Shown here: one piece after another, positions 1 through 6,775 of the stretch
How positions within the stretch are numbered: position 1 is the first letter of the stretch
Layout: each line of letters begins with the position of its first letter
Assembly (NCBI GenBank): GCA_964369775.1
Contig: CAYJHQ010000041.1
Coordinates: forward strand, 1-20,331
Direction: 5' to 3'
Source of the DNA: CAUPWF01 sp964369775
GTDB lineage: Bacteria > Bacillota > Clostridia > Lachnospirales > Lachnospiraceae
Length of the DNA stretch: 20,331 bases
Notes under the pieces: generated by a model
Seen by the model: the letters and a program-made list of their open reading frames with translations, nothing else
Told to the model about the DNA's origin: nothing
The model's database searches: none
Made by a program: the position numbers and the translations under genes

Positions 1-432
1 TGCCAAAACCTCTCCACCAGCTGCATGTACTGTTCTCGTACAGTAATAGCGTCCTGTCGGTACTGAAAGTAACTTTGATGACCCGATATAATCGTCATTA
101 TATGCAGCTACATTCCACCCGGTATACGCATGCCATCCACCATTTTGATAGTACTGCACACTGACTCCTAATGAGATGTAGCTCACTATTTGCCTAGCTA
201 TCGTATCTCCGCCTGCTGCAATTAATCCCGTTCCCCTTTGCGATATAGATGCGTTTCCGCCCCAAAGATAAACGCCTTTAAGAGTCGAATAGACAGTCAC
301 TTCTGACGAAGTTTCTCCTGTAATCTCGATGTCTCCTAACGCTTTTGGGTTGTCACTTGCTTCAACCCGACCCACTGGTATCATACCAATACACAGCACT
401 CCAATTAACAACTTTGCAACTAACTTTTTCAT
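1..432 (-). CDS. Secreted small protein of unknown function (5' part only; runs off the left edge)
   Basis: The frame is open for 144 codons from an ATG at 432 to the first base of the window, so the C-terminus is missing. A GGAGG-type ribosome binding site lies about 8 bases upstream. The N-terminus is a classic signal peptide: MKKL, then a hydrophobic stretch rich in L, I, V and G, with a likely cleavage after VEA near residue 24. The mature part is rich in Gly, Ser, Tyr and Trp and has patterns such as LWGGNASIS, TGLIAAGGD and YYCTRTVHAAGGE, which look like a beta-rich secreted protein. It loosely resembles the small secreted DUF6147-type proteins of Lachnospiraceae, but I cannot confirm this. 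It lies downstream of and co-directional with the anti-sigma-like gene (gap 92 bases) and could belong to the same regulon. Function unknown. Confidence 0.8.
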   Translation of the reverse strand, partial: MKKLVAKLLIGVLCIGMIPVGRVEASDNPKALGDIEITGETSSEVTVYSTLKGVYLWGGNASISQRGTGLIAAGGDTIARQIVSYISLGVSVQYYQNGGWHAYTGWNVAAYNDDYIGSSKLLSVPTGRYYCTRTVHAAGGEVLA

Positions 433-524
433 CTTTTGTCCTCCATAGATTCTTATGGTTTATTAACCCCTCTATATATTAGACAATCTCAGATGCAAAT
501 CCATGCACTTTTTTGCAAAAAACT

Positions 525-1370
525 TTAAAAAAATAGCAAATTTTTTAAAATTTCTTCAAAATCATCCTTCGAAACACTCCCATAGAGTGTATATGAAAGA
601 TTTTTATGTTCGAATGTAGTGCTGTATTCTAGTTCACTGGTTTCTAAATTTTCATATACCTCAACCTCAAATTCCTGTCCCACATGATTTATATAAAAAA
701 CCTCTATGGTCTTCTCCTCTTTTATCCATGCATGTGAAGTATTAACCGTATTCTCATATATTTGATACAAGCACTTTCCCTCTCCTATCTCATAAACAAA
801 GCTCACCTTTCGCAACTCTTCATCTATATTCCCCGATTCAAATTTCAAACCTTCATTCTCTAAATTAATTCTTACTACTGGAACCTCAAATAATGTTTCC
901 ACATCCTCATATGCCTGTTCTTCTTCACTCAATTCCGTTTCTATCGTCTCATCCCCTGCTGTTTCTATAACTTCTCTATTCACCCCGCCAAATAGATCTG
1001 CAATAAACTCCACTATATTTCCTCTTGCTCCAACTCCTATCACGCCAAAGGCAAGGGTAAGTATAAGTACAGCTGCCACAAGAAGGTATGCCTTCTTCTT
1101 GCGTCTTCTATATGGCGTGTTACGCTTTTCTTTCTCTAGTATTTCGCGCCCAATTCTAAGAGCCTCTTTATCTTCATCTGATAATAAGACTCTCGCATTT
1201 TCTTCTACTCTTTCTTGTTTTTTGTATTCTTCTATCTGCTTTGCAAGTTTCTCATGAAAGTCTGCTGGTACCTCTACATCAGGATACCTTTCGTCATTTT
1301 CCACTTTGTTCATAAGTGCTTCTAAACGTTCATTTTCTTCCTTGCTTGGATTCTCGAATTTTTTTGCCAT
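525..1370 (-). CDS. Membrane anti-sigma-like protein with DUF4367-type C-terminal domain
   Basis: The 281-residue protein has a charged N-terminal cytoplasmic part (residues 1-93, rich in Glu and Lys), a basic stop (RRRKKK, 88-93), one membrane segment at about 94-114, and an outer C-terminal domain (about 165-280) of the kind called DUF4367. That architecture is typical of clostridial proteins encoded beside ECF-like sigma factors, where the inner part is thought to hold the sigma factor and the outer part senses a signal. The matching sigma factor gene here is probably the one at 2597-3154, on the same strand but separated by murG on the other strand. The start is ATG with a GAGGA ribosome binding site about 6 bases upstream. 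I see no strong promoter in the 109 bases between this gene and murG. No classic ZAS HxxxCxxC motif is present, so the anti-sigma role is inferred from architecture and context. Confidence 0.72.
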   Translation of the reverse strand: MAKKFENPSKEENERLEALMNKVENDERYPDVEVPADFHEKLAKQIEEYKKQERVEENARVLLSDEDKEALRIGREILEKEKRNTPYRRRKKKAYLLVAAVLILTLAFGVIGVGARGNIVEFIADLFGGVNREVIETAGDETIETELSEEEQAYEDVETLFEVPVVRINLENEGLKFESGNIDEELRKVSFVYEIGEGKCLYQIYENTVNTSHAWIKEEKTIEVFYINHVGQEFEVEVYENLETSELEYSTTFEHKNLSYTLYGSVSKDDFEEILKNLLFF

Positions 1371-1399
1371 ACTATTTCCTCGTTATGCTTGTATTTTCC

Positions 1400-1430
1400 T
1401 TGACATTTTTGTAAATGCGTTTAATATAAT
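1400..1430 (+). promoter_or_regulatory. Sigma-A-type promoter of murG
   Basis: A perfect -35 TTGACA (1400-1405) is followed by TATAAT (1425-1430). The spacer is 19 bases, longer than the usual 17; an overlapping TAATAT (1422-1427) would give 16. A 7-bp inverted repeat, ATAGAAT/ATTCTAT (1438-1444 and 1449-1455), lies at the expected transcription start and could be an operator or a 5' hairpin. Confidence 0.65.
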
Positions 1431-1479
1431 ATTGATAATAGAATCGTTATTCTATCCAATAAACATTAAGGAGTATATT

Positions 1480-2550
1480 ATGAAACGCATATTACTGACA
1501 GGTGGCGGAACCGCTGGGCACGTCACACCAAATATTGCTTTGATGCCTAAACTAAAAGATTTAGGCTATGATATTCAATACATCGGCTCTTATGACGGAA
1601 TAGAAAAAGAGCTTATACAAGCTTGTGATATTCCATACTATCCAGTTCATACTGGTAAGCTTAGACGTTACTTCAGCCTCCAAAACTTCACTGATCCATT
1701 TCGTGTAATCAAAGGTTTTGGTGATGCAAACCGTATCATCAAGCGCTTAAAGCCAGATGTTATATTTTCTAAAGGAGGTTTTGTATCTGTTCCAGTTGTT
1801 CTTGCAGGAAAGAAAAATCATGTTCCTGTCATCATCCATGAAGCAGATATGACTCCTGGTCTTGCGAATAAGATTTGTTTCCCTTTCACTACTAAAGTAT
1901 GCTGCAATTTCCCGGAAACAATTCCTCATTTACCAACGGAAAAAGCGAGGCTTACTGGTCTTCCAATTCGTAGTGATCTACTAAGCGGAAGCAAAGAAGC
2001 TGCTCGCAAATTTTGTAACTTTAATTCTGACAAACCTGTCATATTGGTTATGGGTGGAAGTCTCGGTGCTCTTTCTGTAAATAAGGCCATACACGCACTT
2101 TTACCTAGGTTACTTGAAAGATATCAAGTAATTCACCTCTGTGGCGCTGGAAAAGTTGATCCTAGCTTACAAGACTTAGAAGGATATATCCAATTTGAAT
2201 ACATCAAAGATGAATTAAAAGATTTGTTGGCTCTTTCTGATCTTGTAATATCTCGCGCTGGTGCCAATGCCATCTGTGAGCTACTTGCTTTACACAAGCC
2301 TAATATTCTCATTCCACTTGGAACTAATGCAAGTCGTGGCGACCAAATTTTAAATGCAAAATCCTTCCAATCACAAGGGTTTAGCCTTATGTTGGAAGAA
2401 GATGACTCTTTCTCTAGCGATGCCCTATTCTCTGCAATTGAGACTGTCTTCCAAAACCGCTTCCAATACATAGAAGCCATGAAGTCTTCCAATCAAGAAA
2501 ACGCTACTGATACAATCATTCAGATCATAGAGCAACTCGCTATTAAATAA
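1480..2550 (+). CDS. murG: MurG, UDP-GlcNAc:undecaprenyl-PP-MurNAc-pentapeptide GlcNAc transferase
   Basis: This GT28 enzyme adds GlcNAc to lipid I to make lipid II at the inner face of the membrane, the last cytoplasmic step of peptidoglycan precursor synthesis. The 356-residue product is the usual MurG length. It begins KRILLTGGGTAGHVTPN, the glycine-rich acceptor-site loop at residues 8-16, and has the second loop VMGGSLGALSVN and the donor-binding region SRAGANAICELLA followed by RGDQ and an Asn-Ala pair. The frame is open further upstream, but ATG at 1480 is the start: AAGGAG sits 6 bases before it, the protein then begins at the conserved motif, and the promoter at 1400-1430 lies between the two possible starts. 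It stands alone rather than in a division/cell-wall cluster, on the opposite strand from both neighbours, and ends in its own terminator. Confidence 0.95.
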   Translation: MKRILLTGGGTAGHVTPNIALMPKLKDLGYDIQYIGSYDGIEKELIQACDIPYYPVHTGKLRRYFSLQNFTDPFRVIKGFGDANRIIKRLKPDVIFSKGGFVSVPVVLAGKKNHVPVIIHEADMTPGLANKICFPFTTKVCCNFPETIPHLPTEKARLTGLPIRSDLLSGSKEAARKFCNFNSDKPVILVMGGSLGALSVNKAIHALLPRLLERYQVIHLCGAGKVDPSLQDLEGYIQFEYIKDELKDLLALSDLVISRAGANAICELLALHKPNILIPLGTNASRGDQILNAKSFQSQGFSLMLEEDDSFSSDALFSAIETVFQNRFQYIEAMKSSNQENATDTIIQIIEQLAIK

Positions 2551-2581
2551 TTGTTCTGCTTAATGCATTTGACTCTTTTTG

Positions 2582-2612
2582 AAGAAAGGTGTTGTTCTAA
2601 CACCTTTCTTTT
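2582..2612 (+). terminator. Intrinsic terminator of murG, overlapping the 3' end of the convergent sigma gene
   Basis: A 12-bp perfect stem (2582-2593 with 2599-2610) with a 5-base loop is followed by a short T run on the plus strand. On the minus strand the same hairpin is followed by TTCAAAAAGAG rather than a T run, so it should stop murG transcripts but not necessarily transcripts of the sigma gene, whose stop codon lies in the loop and stem. Confidence 0.75.
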
Positions 2613-3154
2613 GTAGTCGCCTCATAGCTTTCTAAAAACTTTTTTGACCATTTTTTAATTCTTCTTATCGTTGCATACATAGCTGGTTCTGTCATACCTA
2701 GCGATTTTGCTACTTCGACTTGACTCCTTTTCTCCATAAATACACGAATTGCTATCTCGTGCCACATTGGATTCTTCGCCTTAAGTGCTTCTAAGTAATA
2801 CTCCACTGTACGCTTCATCTCTAGTTCTTCATAGTCTGTAATATACTGTTCTTCTACACTTTCCAAAAGATAAATCTTTTCTGCTATTCCTACGATGTCC
2901 TCGTATGGTAGCTCTCGACCTCTCTTTTTCCTCACCGTAATTACATAGTTTAGTATTGATCTTGTTAGAAATGCTCTGTAATTTTCTACCGGCTCCTTTT
3001 TCTCTAGCTTGACATGTAGTTGGAAAAATGCATGTTGTGCCCCGTCTCTTGCTAACTCAACATCATTGTCTGAGTAGAACAATCCCATTTTGTACACGAA
3101 ATTATAGTTCTCATCACAAAATTTATGATACTCTTGTTCATTCATTAAATACAT
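2597..3154 (-). CDS. ECF-like RNA polymerase sigma factor
   Basis: The 185-residue protein has the two-domain layout of a group IV sigma factor. An N-terminal sigma-2-like helical part occupies about residues 10-95 and includes AFFQLHVKLEK and AFLTRSILNYV, which resemble the region 2.1-2.4 helices. A C-terminal helix-turn-helix (region 4) is seen at about 143-170, around RSQVEVAKSLGMTEPAMYATI. The start is ATG with AAGGAG 9 bases upstream; a second Met at residue 4 has poorer spacing. It follows the HIT gene by 24 bases and is probably co-transcribed with it. The natural partner is the DUF4367 membrane protein at 525-1370. The sequence is divergent and region 2 is not textbook, so the sigma assignment rests on the overall layout, the HTH and the paired gene. 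Confidence 0.8.
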   Translation of the reverse strand: MYLMNEQEYHKFCDENYNFVYKMGLFYSDNDVELARDGAQHAFFQLHVKLEKKEPVENYRAFLTRSILNYVITVRKKRGRELPYEDIVGIAEKIYLLESVEEQYITDYEELEMKRTVEYYLEALKAKNPMWHEIAIRVFMEKRSQVEVAKSLGMTEPAMYATIRRIKKWSKKFLESYEATTKERC

Positions 3155-3178
3155 TTTCCTTTTCTCCTTAGCTTTTAA

Positions 3179-3583
3179 TTACCAACGGATTTGTAGTAGT
3201 TTCTCTTCAACCTCTTTTAGCTCACCTGGAGTCCATGTAAGCTTTACTTTATCCTCTTCATATCTCGGTATCAAATGCATGTGATAGTGAAAAACAGTTT
3301 GTCCTGCTTTGCTCCCATTGTTTTGCAAAATATTATACCCCTCGCATTGAAGCACTTCTGATAGCTTGCATACTATTTTTTTCGCTAGCGGCAATACCTT
3401 CTCGCAAATGTGCGCATCTAGTTCATAGATGTCCTTAAAATGCTTCTTTGGCAAAATCAAGGCATGACCTTTTGTTGCTGGACAGACGTCTAAAATCACA
3501 CGAAAATCATCGTCTTCATATATCGTTGCAGCTGGAATTTCTCCATTTGCAATCTTACAAAAAATACAATCATCTTTTTGCAT
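3179..3583 (-). CDS. HIT-family nucleotide-binding hydrolase
   Basis: This 134-residue protein is a typical Hint-type HIT protein. It has the N-terminal CIFCKI pair (C6, C9), the ATKGHALILPKKH segment, and the histidine triad HYHMH at residues 99-103, preceded by GQTVF. Family members hydrolyse nucleoside phosphoramidates and adenylates or related nucleotides; the physiological substrate is usually unknown. The start is ATG with a strong AGGAGG about 11 bases upstream. It lies 24 bases ahead of the sigma gene on the same strand, so the two probably form one transcript. Its upstream region is shared with the divergent histidine kinase gene and contains an 8-bp inverted repeat. The Cys pair and conserved His residues fit the zinc-binding Hint subgroup. 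Confidence 0.93.
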   Translation of the reverse strand: MQKDDCIFCKIANGEIPAATIYEDDDFRVILDVCPATKGHALILPKKHFKDIYELDAHICEKVLPLAKKIVCKLSEVLQCEGYNILQNNGSKAGQTVFHYHMHLIPRYEEDKVKLTWTPGELKEVEEKLLQIRW

Positions 3584-3609
3584 ATTGTCTAATTCCTCCT
3601 AAATTTAAG

Positions 3610-3638
3610 TTGAATTCTTCTTTTCACAGTGCTACACT
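3610..3638 (+). promoter_or_regulatory. Promoter of the histidine kinase gene, overlapped by an inverted repeat
   Basis: TTGAAT (3610-3615), a 17-base spacer and TACACT (3633-3638) form a good sigma-A-type promoter. The inverted repeat TTTCACAG (3622-3629) and CTGTGAAA (3641-3648), spaced 11 bases apart, brackets the -10 box, so a repressor binding it would block transcription. The right arm also overlaps the ribosome binding site AAAGGTGG. Confidence 0.6.
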
Positions 3639-3661
3639 ACCTGTGAAAGGTGGTCTAAATC

Positions 3662-4390
3662 ATGCTTCAAAATATCGATAACGACAAATACGAATCCCTA
3701 AGAGCATCTAATAACGATGCTAGAGAAATCATTGACACTTTACTAGAAAATCATAAACTAATCGTTTCTACAATTAGTCATGAAATCCGTAACCCATTAA
3801 CACTTGTATATAGCAGTTTGCAGTTATTAATGTCACAGCATCCAGAACTAAGTGATTATAAACGCTTCCAATCTATTGTCGACGATGTCGAATATATGAA
3901 AGTTCTCTTAGAAGAACTCTCGACTTACAACAATAGTCAACAATTAAAAAAGATTCCCCTTGATACTACTGCATTCTTAAAGCGCATTGTCTTATCCTTT
4001 GCGATTTCAATTGAAGAGTCTGAGATTGAATTCACTTCAACAATTCCCTCTCTACTACCACAGATTACAGTAGATAAAACAAAATTACAAGAGGTATTTA
4101 TAAATATTTTAAAGAATGCTAAAGAGGCTACTTCCTCTGACGGAAAAATAGCTTTTTGTGTTTATGTGTCGGACAATTTCTTATGTATTGATATCAGTAA
4201 TGACGGCCCTCTTATTCCTGCGGATATTTTAGAAACTATTTTCGAGCCGTTTAAGACCTTTAAACAAGGGGGAACTGGTTTAGGTCTTGCAATTTCAAAA
4301 CAAGTAGTTGAATCTCACAACGGAACCCTTAGTGTTAAATCCAATGAAGGCGAAGACACCGTCTTCACGATTTCACTTCCCATAGCTTGA
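3662..4390 (+). CDS. Soluble orphan sensor histidine kinase (catalytic core only)
   Basis: The 242-residue protein is almost entirely the HisKA plus HATPase_c core. The H-box is SHEIRNPLTLVYSSLQLL with the phospho-accepting His40. The N-box is NILKNAKEA (148-156), the G1 box is DISNDGP (177-183), the F box is FEPF (194-197) and the G2 box is GGTGLGLA (203-210). There is no membrane segment, PAS or other sensor domain; only about 35 residues precede the H-box. No response regulator gene is adjacent. Such orphan kinases in sporulating clostridia often act on Spo0A or respond through protein partners; that is inference here. The start is ATG with AAAGGTGG about 8 bases upstream. The 3' end overlaps the convergent DUF6382 gene by 18 bases, and no terminator is visible between them. 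Confidence 0.9.
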   Translation: MLQNIDNDKYESLRASNNDAREIIDTLLENHKLIVSTISHEIRNPLTLVYSSLQLLMSQHPELSDYKRFQSIVDDVEYMKVLLEELSTYNNSQQLKKIPLDTTAFLKRIVLSFAISIEESEIEFTSTIPSLLPQITVDKTKLQEVFINILKNAKEATSSDGKIAFCVYVSDNFLCIDISNDGPLIPADILETIFEPFKTFKQGGTGLGLAISKQVVESHNGTLSVKSNEGEDTVFTISLPIA

Positions 4391-5137
4391 TCGTTCCCGC
4401 ACTTTTTGAATCATACGAGGAAGTTTCTTTCGCATCCTATCTATATGAATTGTTAGAAACTTCCTTTCGTCTGTTCCTTCTATCCAATCATCTCTCCATA
4501 TAGACTCTTCTTCTGTTGATTCTTCAAAAGTATGTACCCAAGCTTCTTGTTCTTTTCTCGGCTCTTCCACTTTTTGTTCACTTTCTTCCTGTACATTCTC
4601 AGGCACATCCCTTCCCACTTTCTTTAACAACAACTCTAAGTTATATGTAGTATTCATCGTCTCTTTATGAAGTTCTCCTGCTAGTAGTACACAATTTGCG
4701 TCGCTGTAGTCAATTCTCTCAATGATATATTCCGTCAGCTTATGAAATGCTATAAGACAGTTTTCTCTTCCATTCGGATAGTAGCAGAAGAAGCAACAGC
4801 CCTCTTTATAGAAGATACTTTCAGGTGATAGAAGTATCCGATTTACATCTAGTAAATACTCTCTCACCTGACTCACCACATAAAGTATCTGCACTAATAA
4901 CTCTTGTATCTGTTGATAGGTAATTGTTTCTTTCTCAAATTTTTTCTCCATTGATTTTAGATTGCTAGTTCTGTATAGAAACTGGCTATGTTCACCCATG
5001 CCCCTTCCTCTAATAGGTAATACTCTCTCTAATTTATTCTCTTGCAACATTATCATCTGATAGTCCTCTTCGTAAGGATGTTCATCTTCTAATATCACTT
5101 CTGAATAATCCAATTCACTTATTGCTATCCACTTCAT
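4373..5137 (-). CDS. DUF6382-type protein, last gene of the Tad pilus operon
   Basis: This 254-residue soluble protein has an N-terminal region (about 1-170) like the DUF6382 domain found in clostridial proteins linked to Flp/Tad pili, including the segments FLYRTSNLK, LLSPESIFYKEG and CCFFCYYP. A Glu-rich linker follows (about 178-215), then a short basic tail that includes RMRKKLPRMIQKVRER. Relatives commonly carry a C-terminal FHA phosphopeptide-binding domain after the linker; none is seen here. The start codon directly follows the stop codon of the TadE-like gene, which implies translational coupling; AAAGGAG lies about 13 bases upstream. The role is unknown, perhaps a regulatory or scaffold partner of the pilus base. 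The DUF assignment is from memory of the family and is moderately sure. Confidence 0.72.
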   Translation of the reverse strand: MKWIAISELDYSEVILEDEHPYEEDYQMIMLQENKLERVLPIRGRGMGEHSQFLYRTSNLKSMEKKFEKETITYQQIQELLVQILYVVSQVREYLLDVNRILLSPESIFYKEGCCFFCYYPNGRENCLIAFHKLTEYIIERIDYSDANCVLLAGELHKETMNTTYNLELLLKKVGRDVPENVQEESEQKVEEPRKEQEAWVHTFEESTEEESIWRDDWIEGTDERKFLTIHIDRMRKKLPRMIQKVRERSSYGK

Positions 5138-5521
5138 CTATTGTATCACTCTCCTTTTATCACGTACAACATCTTCAAGAATTTCTATCAATAGCACCTC
5201 TTCTACTTTCGTTCCCCAAATCCCCTTTTTCGCACTCGCCTCCACTTTTATATATTCCTCTTCCTCTGTGATATCTAATTCTACCAACTCTAAGTACAAT
5301 AATTTTTCCTTCGCTTTTTCATTAAAGAAAAACCTCATTTCGTTGGTATCTATCTCCCCTTCTTGTCTCTTTTGTACAGAACCTATTACTGCTGTCTCAT
5401 ATGCTAGACCGTATGCAATATTCTTGTCATGATAATAAAGTGCCCCTTGTATTGCCAATACAAAAATAAGCAATATGATTGGCATAATATACGCTACCTC
5501 AATAGTAAAACTTGCTTTCAA
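5138..5521 (-). CDS. TadE-like pseudopilin (TTG start)
   Basis: The 127-residue protein begins KASFTIEVAYIMPIILL, a type IV prepilin-like N-terminus. A short polar head is followed by a hydrophobic segment of about 20 residues with Glu at +5 if cleavage occurs after residue 3. The remainder is a small soluble domain. This is the layout of TadE/TadF pseudopilins, which are processed by the prepilin peptidase encoded just upstream and needed for pilus assembly. The start codon is TTG at 5519-5521, preceded by AGGGGTGG; no ATG lies upstream of the hydrophobic segment, so TTG is required to keep the prepilin head. The gene overlaps the 3' end of the peptidase gene by 23 bases and is directly followed by the DUF6382 gene. 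Confidence 0.82.
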   Translation of the reverse strand: MKASFTIEVAYIMPIILLIFVLAIQGALYYHDKNIAYGLAYETAVIGSVQKRQEGEIDTNEMRFFFNEKAKEKLLYLELVELDITEEEEYIKVEASAKKGIWGTKVEEVLLIEILEDVVRDKRRVIQ

Positions 5522-5954
5522 CTAGCACCACCCCTAAATATCCCAGAAAGAAAAACGGCAGAAATGGTATTGTCTCTCCTCTTCTGATTCTCTTTCGAAC
5601 TCTCTGTACCACAATGTATATATTACTAGCAAAAAAAGCGAATAGAAGGCTGTTTATCAATACCGAAGTACCTATTGCCACTCCTAGTATCAAGATTGTA
5701 AAACTATCTCCATATCCTATTTTTTCATCGCTCACCTTGCTAACTGCAAGAAATGCACCTCCAACTGCTATATCGATTAATATGCTGAGCGGATCTCGCT
5801 GCTCTACAATAATTACTTCCACAATCCCTACGACAACCGCTATTACACTGCCTGTTACCAGCCAAATTATGCTGACCATTTTATTCTTTGCATCTTGTAG
5901 ACCGCCTACTCCTAAGTAGAAAAGTAGACATACACTTTTTACTATCCTCCACAT
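5499..5954 (-). CDS. Prepilin peptidase, A24 family (TadV/CpaA-like)
   Basis: This polytopic membrane aspartic protease cleaves the leader of Flp pilin and the pseudopilins. The two catalytic Asp residues are visible: one in the GGLQDAKNK segment near the N-terminus and one in the signature KIGYGDSF. Four or five hydrophobic segments fit the short TadV form, which lacks the methyltransferase domain. The frame is open to an ATG at 6026, but the better start is ATG at 5954 (MWRIVKS). It has AGGGAG about 10 bases upstream and gives a 151-residue protein beginning just before the first membrane segment; the longer start would add a charged tail that deeply overlaps the upstream pseudopilin gene. 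With the chosen start the overlap is 13 bases, a common coupling arrangement. Confidence 0.87.
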   Translation of the reverse strand: MWRIVKSVCLLFYLGVGGLQDAKNKMVSIIWLVTGSVIAVVVGIVEVIIVEQRDPLSILIDIAVGGAFLAVSKVSDEKIGYGDSFTILILGVAIGTSVLINSLLFAFFASNIYIVVQRVRKRIRRGETIPFLPFFFLGYLGVVLVESKFYY

Positions 5955-6775
5955 CTTTGGCACACTCCCTTTCCAATCACCTCGCTGATTGGCACGCTGT
6001 GGATACTTCTCTTTAACGCGCTGCATCCTAATGTGTTATGGTAACGATCTCCTGTTTTTGCTATGTATAACATGGCATCCGTCTCCTTGGGATCACATCT
6101 TTCACAAGCATAGTACTTTGCTCCGTATTCATTTCTCTCTGACTCTAAAGTATTTCCACTTACTGTTCGTATCGATAACTGAAGGTATGTACAATTATAA
6201 TCTAAGTGATAGACTGCTCCATGGTCGGATACATACACAACCTCTTCTTGTTCCTCAAAATTATTTTTTGTAAATCCGGTAAATCCTTTACAAATAATCA
6301 CTTCTCGGTAAGAAATCTCTGGAGATGAAAACTGGGGAAATGGCAATCTCACTGAATAGCGGATATCTAGCTCAATTCTACCTGTAGTCATAGAAATACT
6401 AGAGTGTGTTCCATCTATTCCATTTGCTCCCCCTACTACAATACTTCTTTCTAACCGTTCTCTTCCAATTGCATCCACCATTATTTTTTCAACTGTTGAT
6501 GTTCCGATAAATGGTTGAATGATAACATCTTTTGCTATTTCCTTCCCCGTCTCATGCATTGCACTTCTCACACTGAGCTGTATCGCTAAAATTTCTAAAA
6601 GATAGATTACACAAACAATTGCCATGAGAAAAATTGGAACTGCTATAGAGGCTTCTACGGTAATACTGCCTTTTCTAAAGATGTATAAAGATGCCCTTTT
6701 CCGCCGATTCTTTGATTTGGAACCGGGAAATGAACTGTGTGTGATAATGGATTTTTTATTTTTTGTATATTCCAA
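5942..6775 (-). CDS. TadE/TadG-like pseudopilin with a tandem Cys/His C-terminal domain (TTG start)
   Basis: Residues 1-36 are a basic, Ser-rich head ending in RKG; a prepilin motif follows, GSITVEASIAVPIFL, with Glu at +5 (E41) and a membrane helix to about 64. The middle (65-175) is a soluble region. The C-terminus holds two copies of a small domain. Copy 1 (about 179-227) has YHLDYNC (H190, C195) and YACERC (C224, C227). Copy 2 (about 236-275) has YHNTLGC (H246, C251) and VCQRC (C272, C275). Each copy could bind a metal through one His and three Cys. The start is TTG at 6773-6775, the only start codon in the open frame ahead of the prepilin motif, with AAAGGAG 12 bases upstream. A 27-bp inverted repeat flanks this start and codes residues 25-34. 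Confidence 0.85.
   Translation of the reverse strand: MEYTKNKKSIITHSSFPGSKSKNRRKRASLYIFRKGSITVEASIAVPIFLMAIVCVIYLLEILAIQLSVRSAMHETGKEIAKDVIIQPFIGTSTVEKIMVDAIGRERLERSIVVGGANGIDGTHSSISMTTGRIELDIRYSVRLPFPQFSSPEISYREVIICKGFTGFTKNNFEEQEEVVYVSDHGAVYHLDYNCTYLQLSIRTVSGNTLESERNEYGAKYYACERCDPKETDAMLYIAKTGDRYHNTLGCSALKRSIHSVPISEVIGKGVCQRCGG

Noticed and set aside
1306..1479. Upstream extension of the murG frame by 58 codons
   Set aside because: It would cover the murG promoter and overlap the anti-sigma gene; the conserved MurG N-terminus and AAGGAG place the start at 1480.
3622..3648. CRP-type binding site
   Set aside because: The half-sites are in the reverse order (TCACA then TGTGA) and 11 bases apart rather than TGTGA-N6-TCACA.
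5955..6026. Longer start of the prepilin peptidase at 6026
   Set aside because: It adds a charged tail overlapping the pseudopilin gene, while ATG 5954 has a ribosome binding site and suits the first membrane segment.
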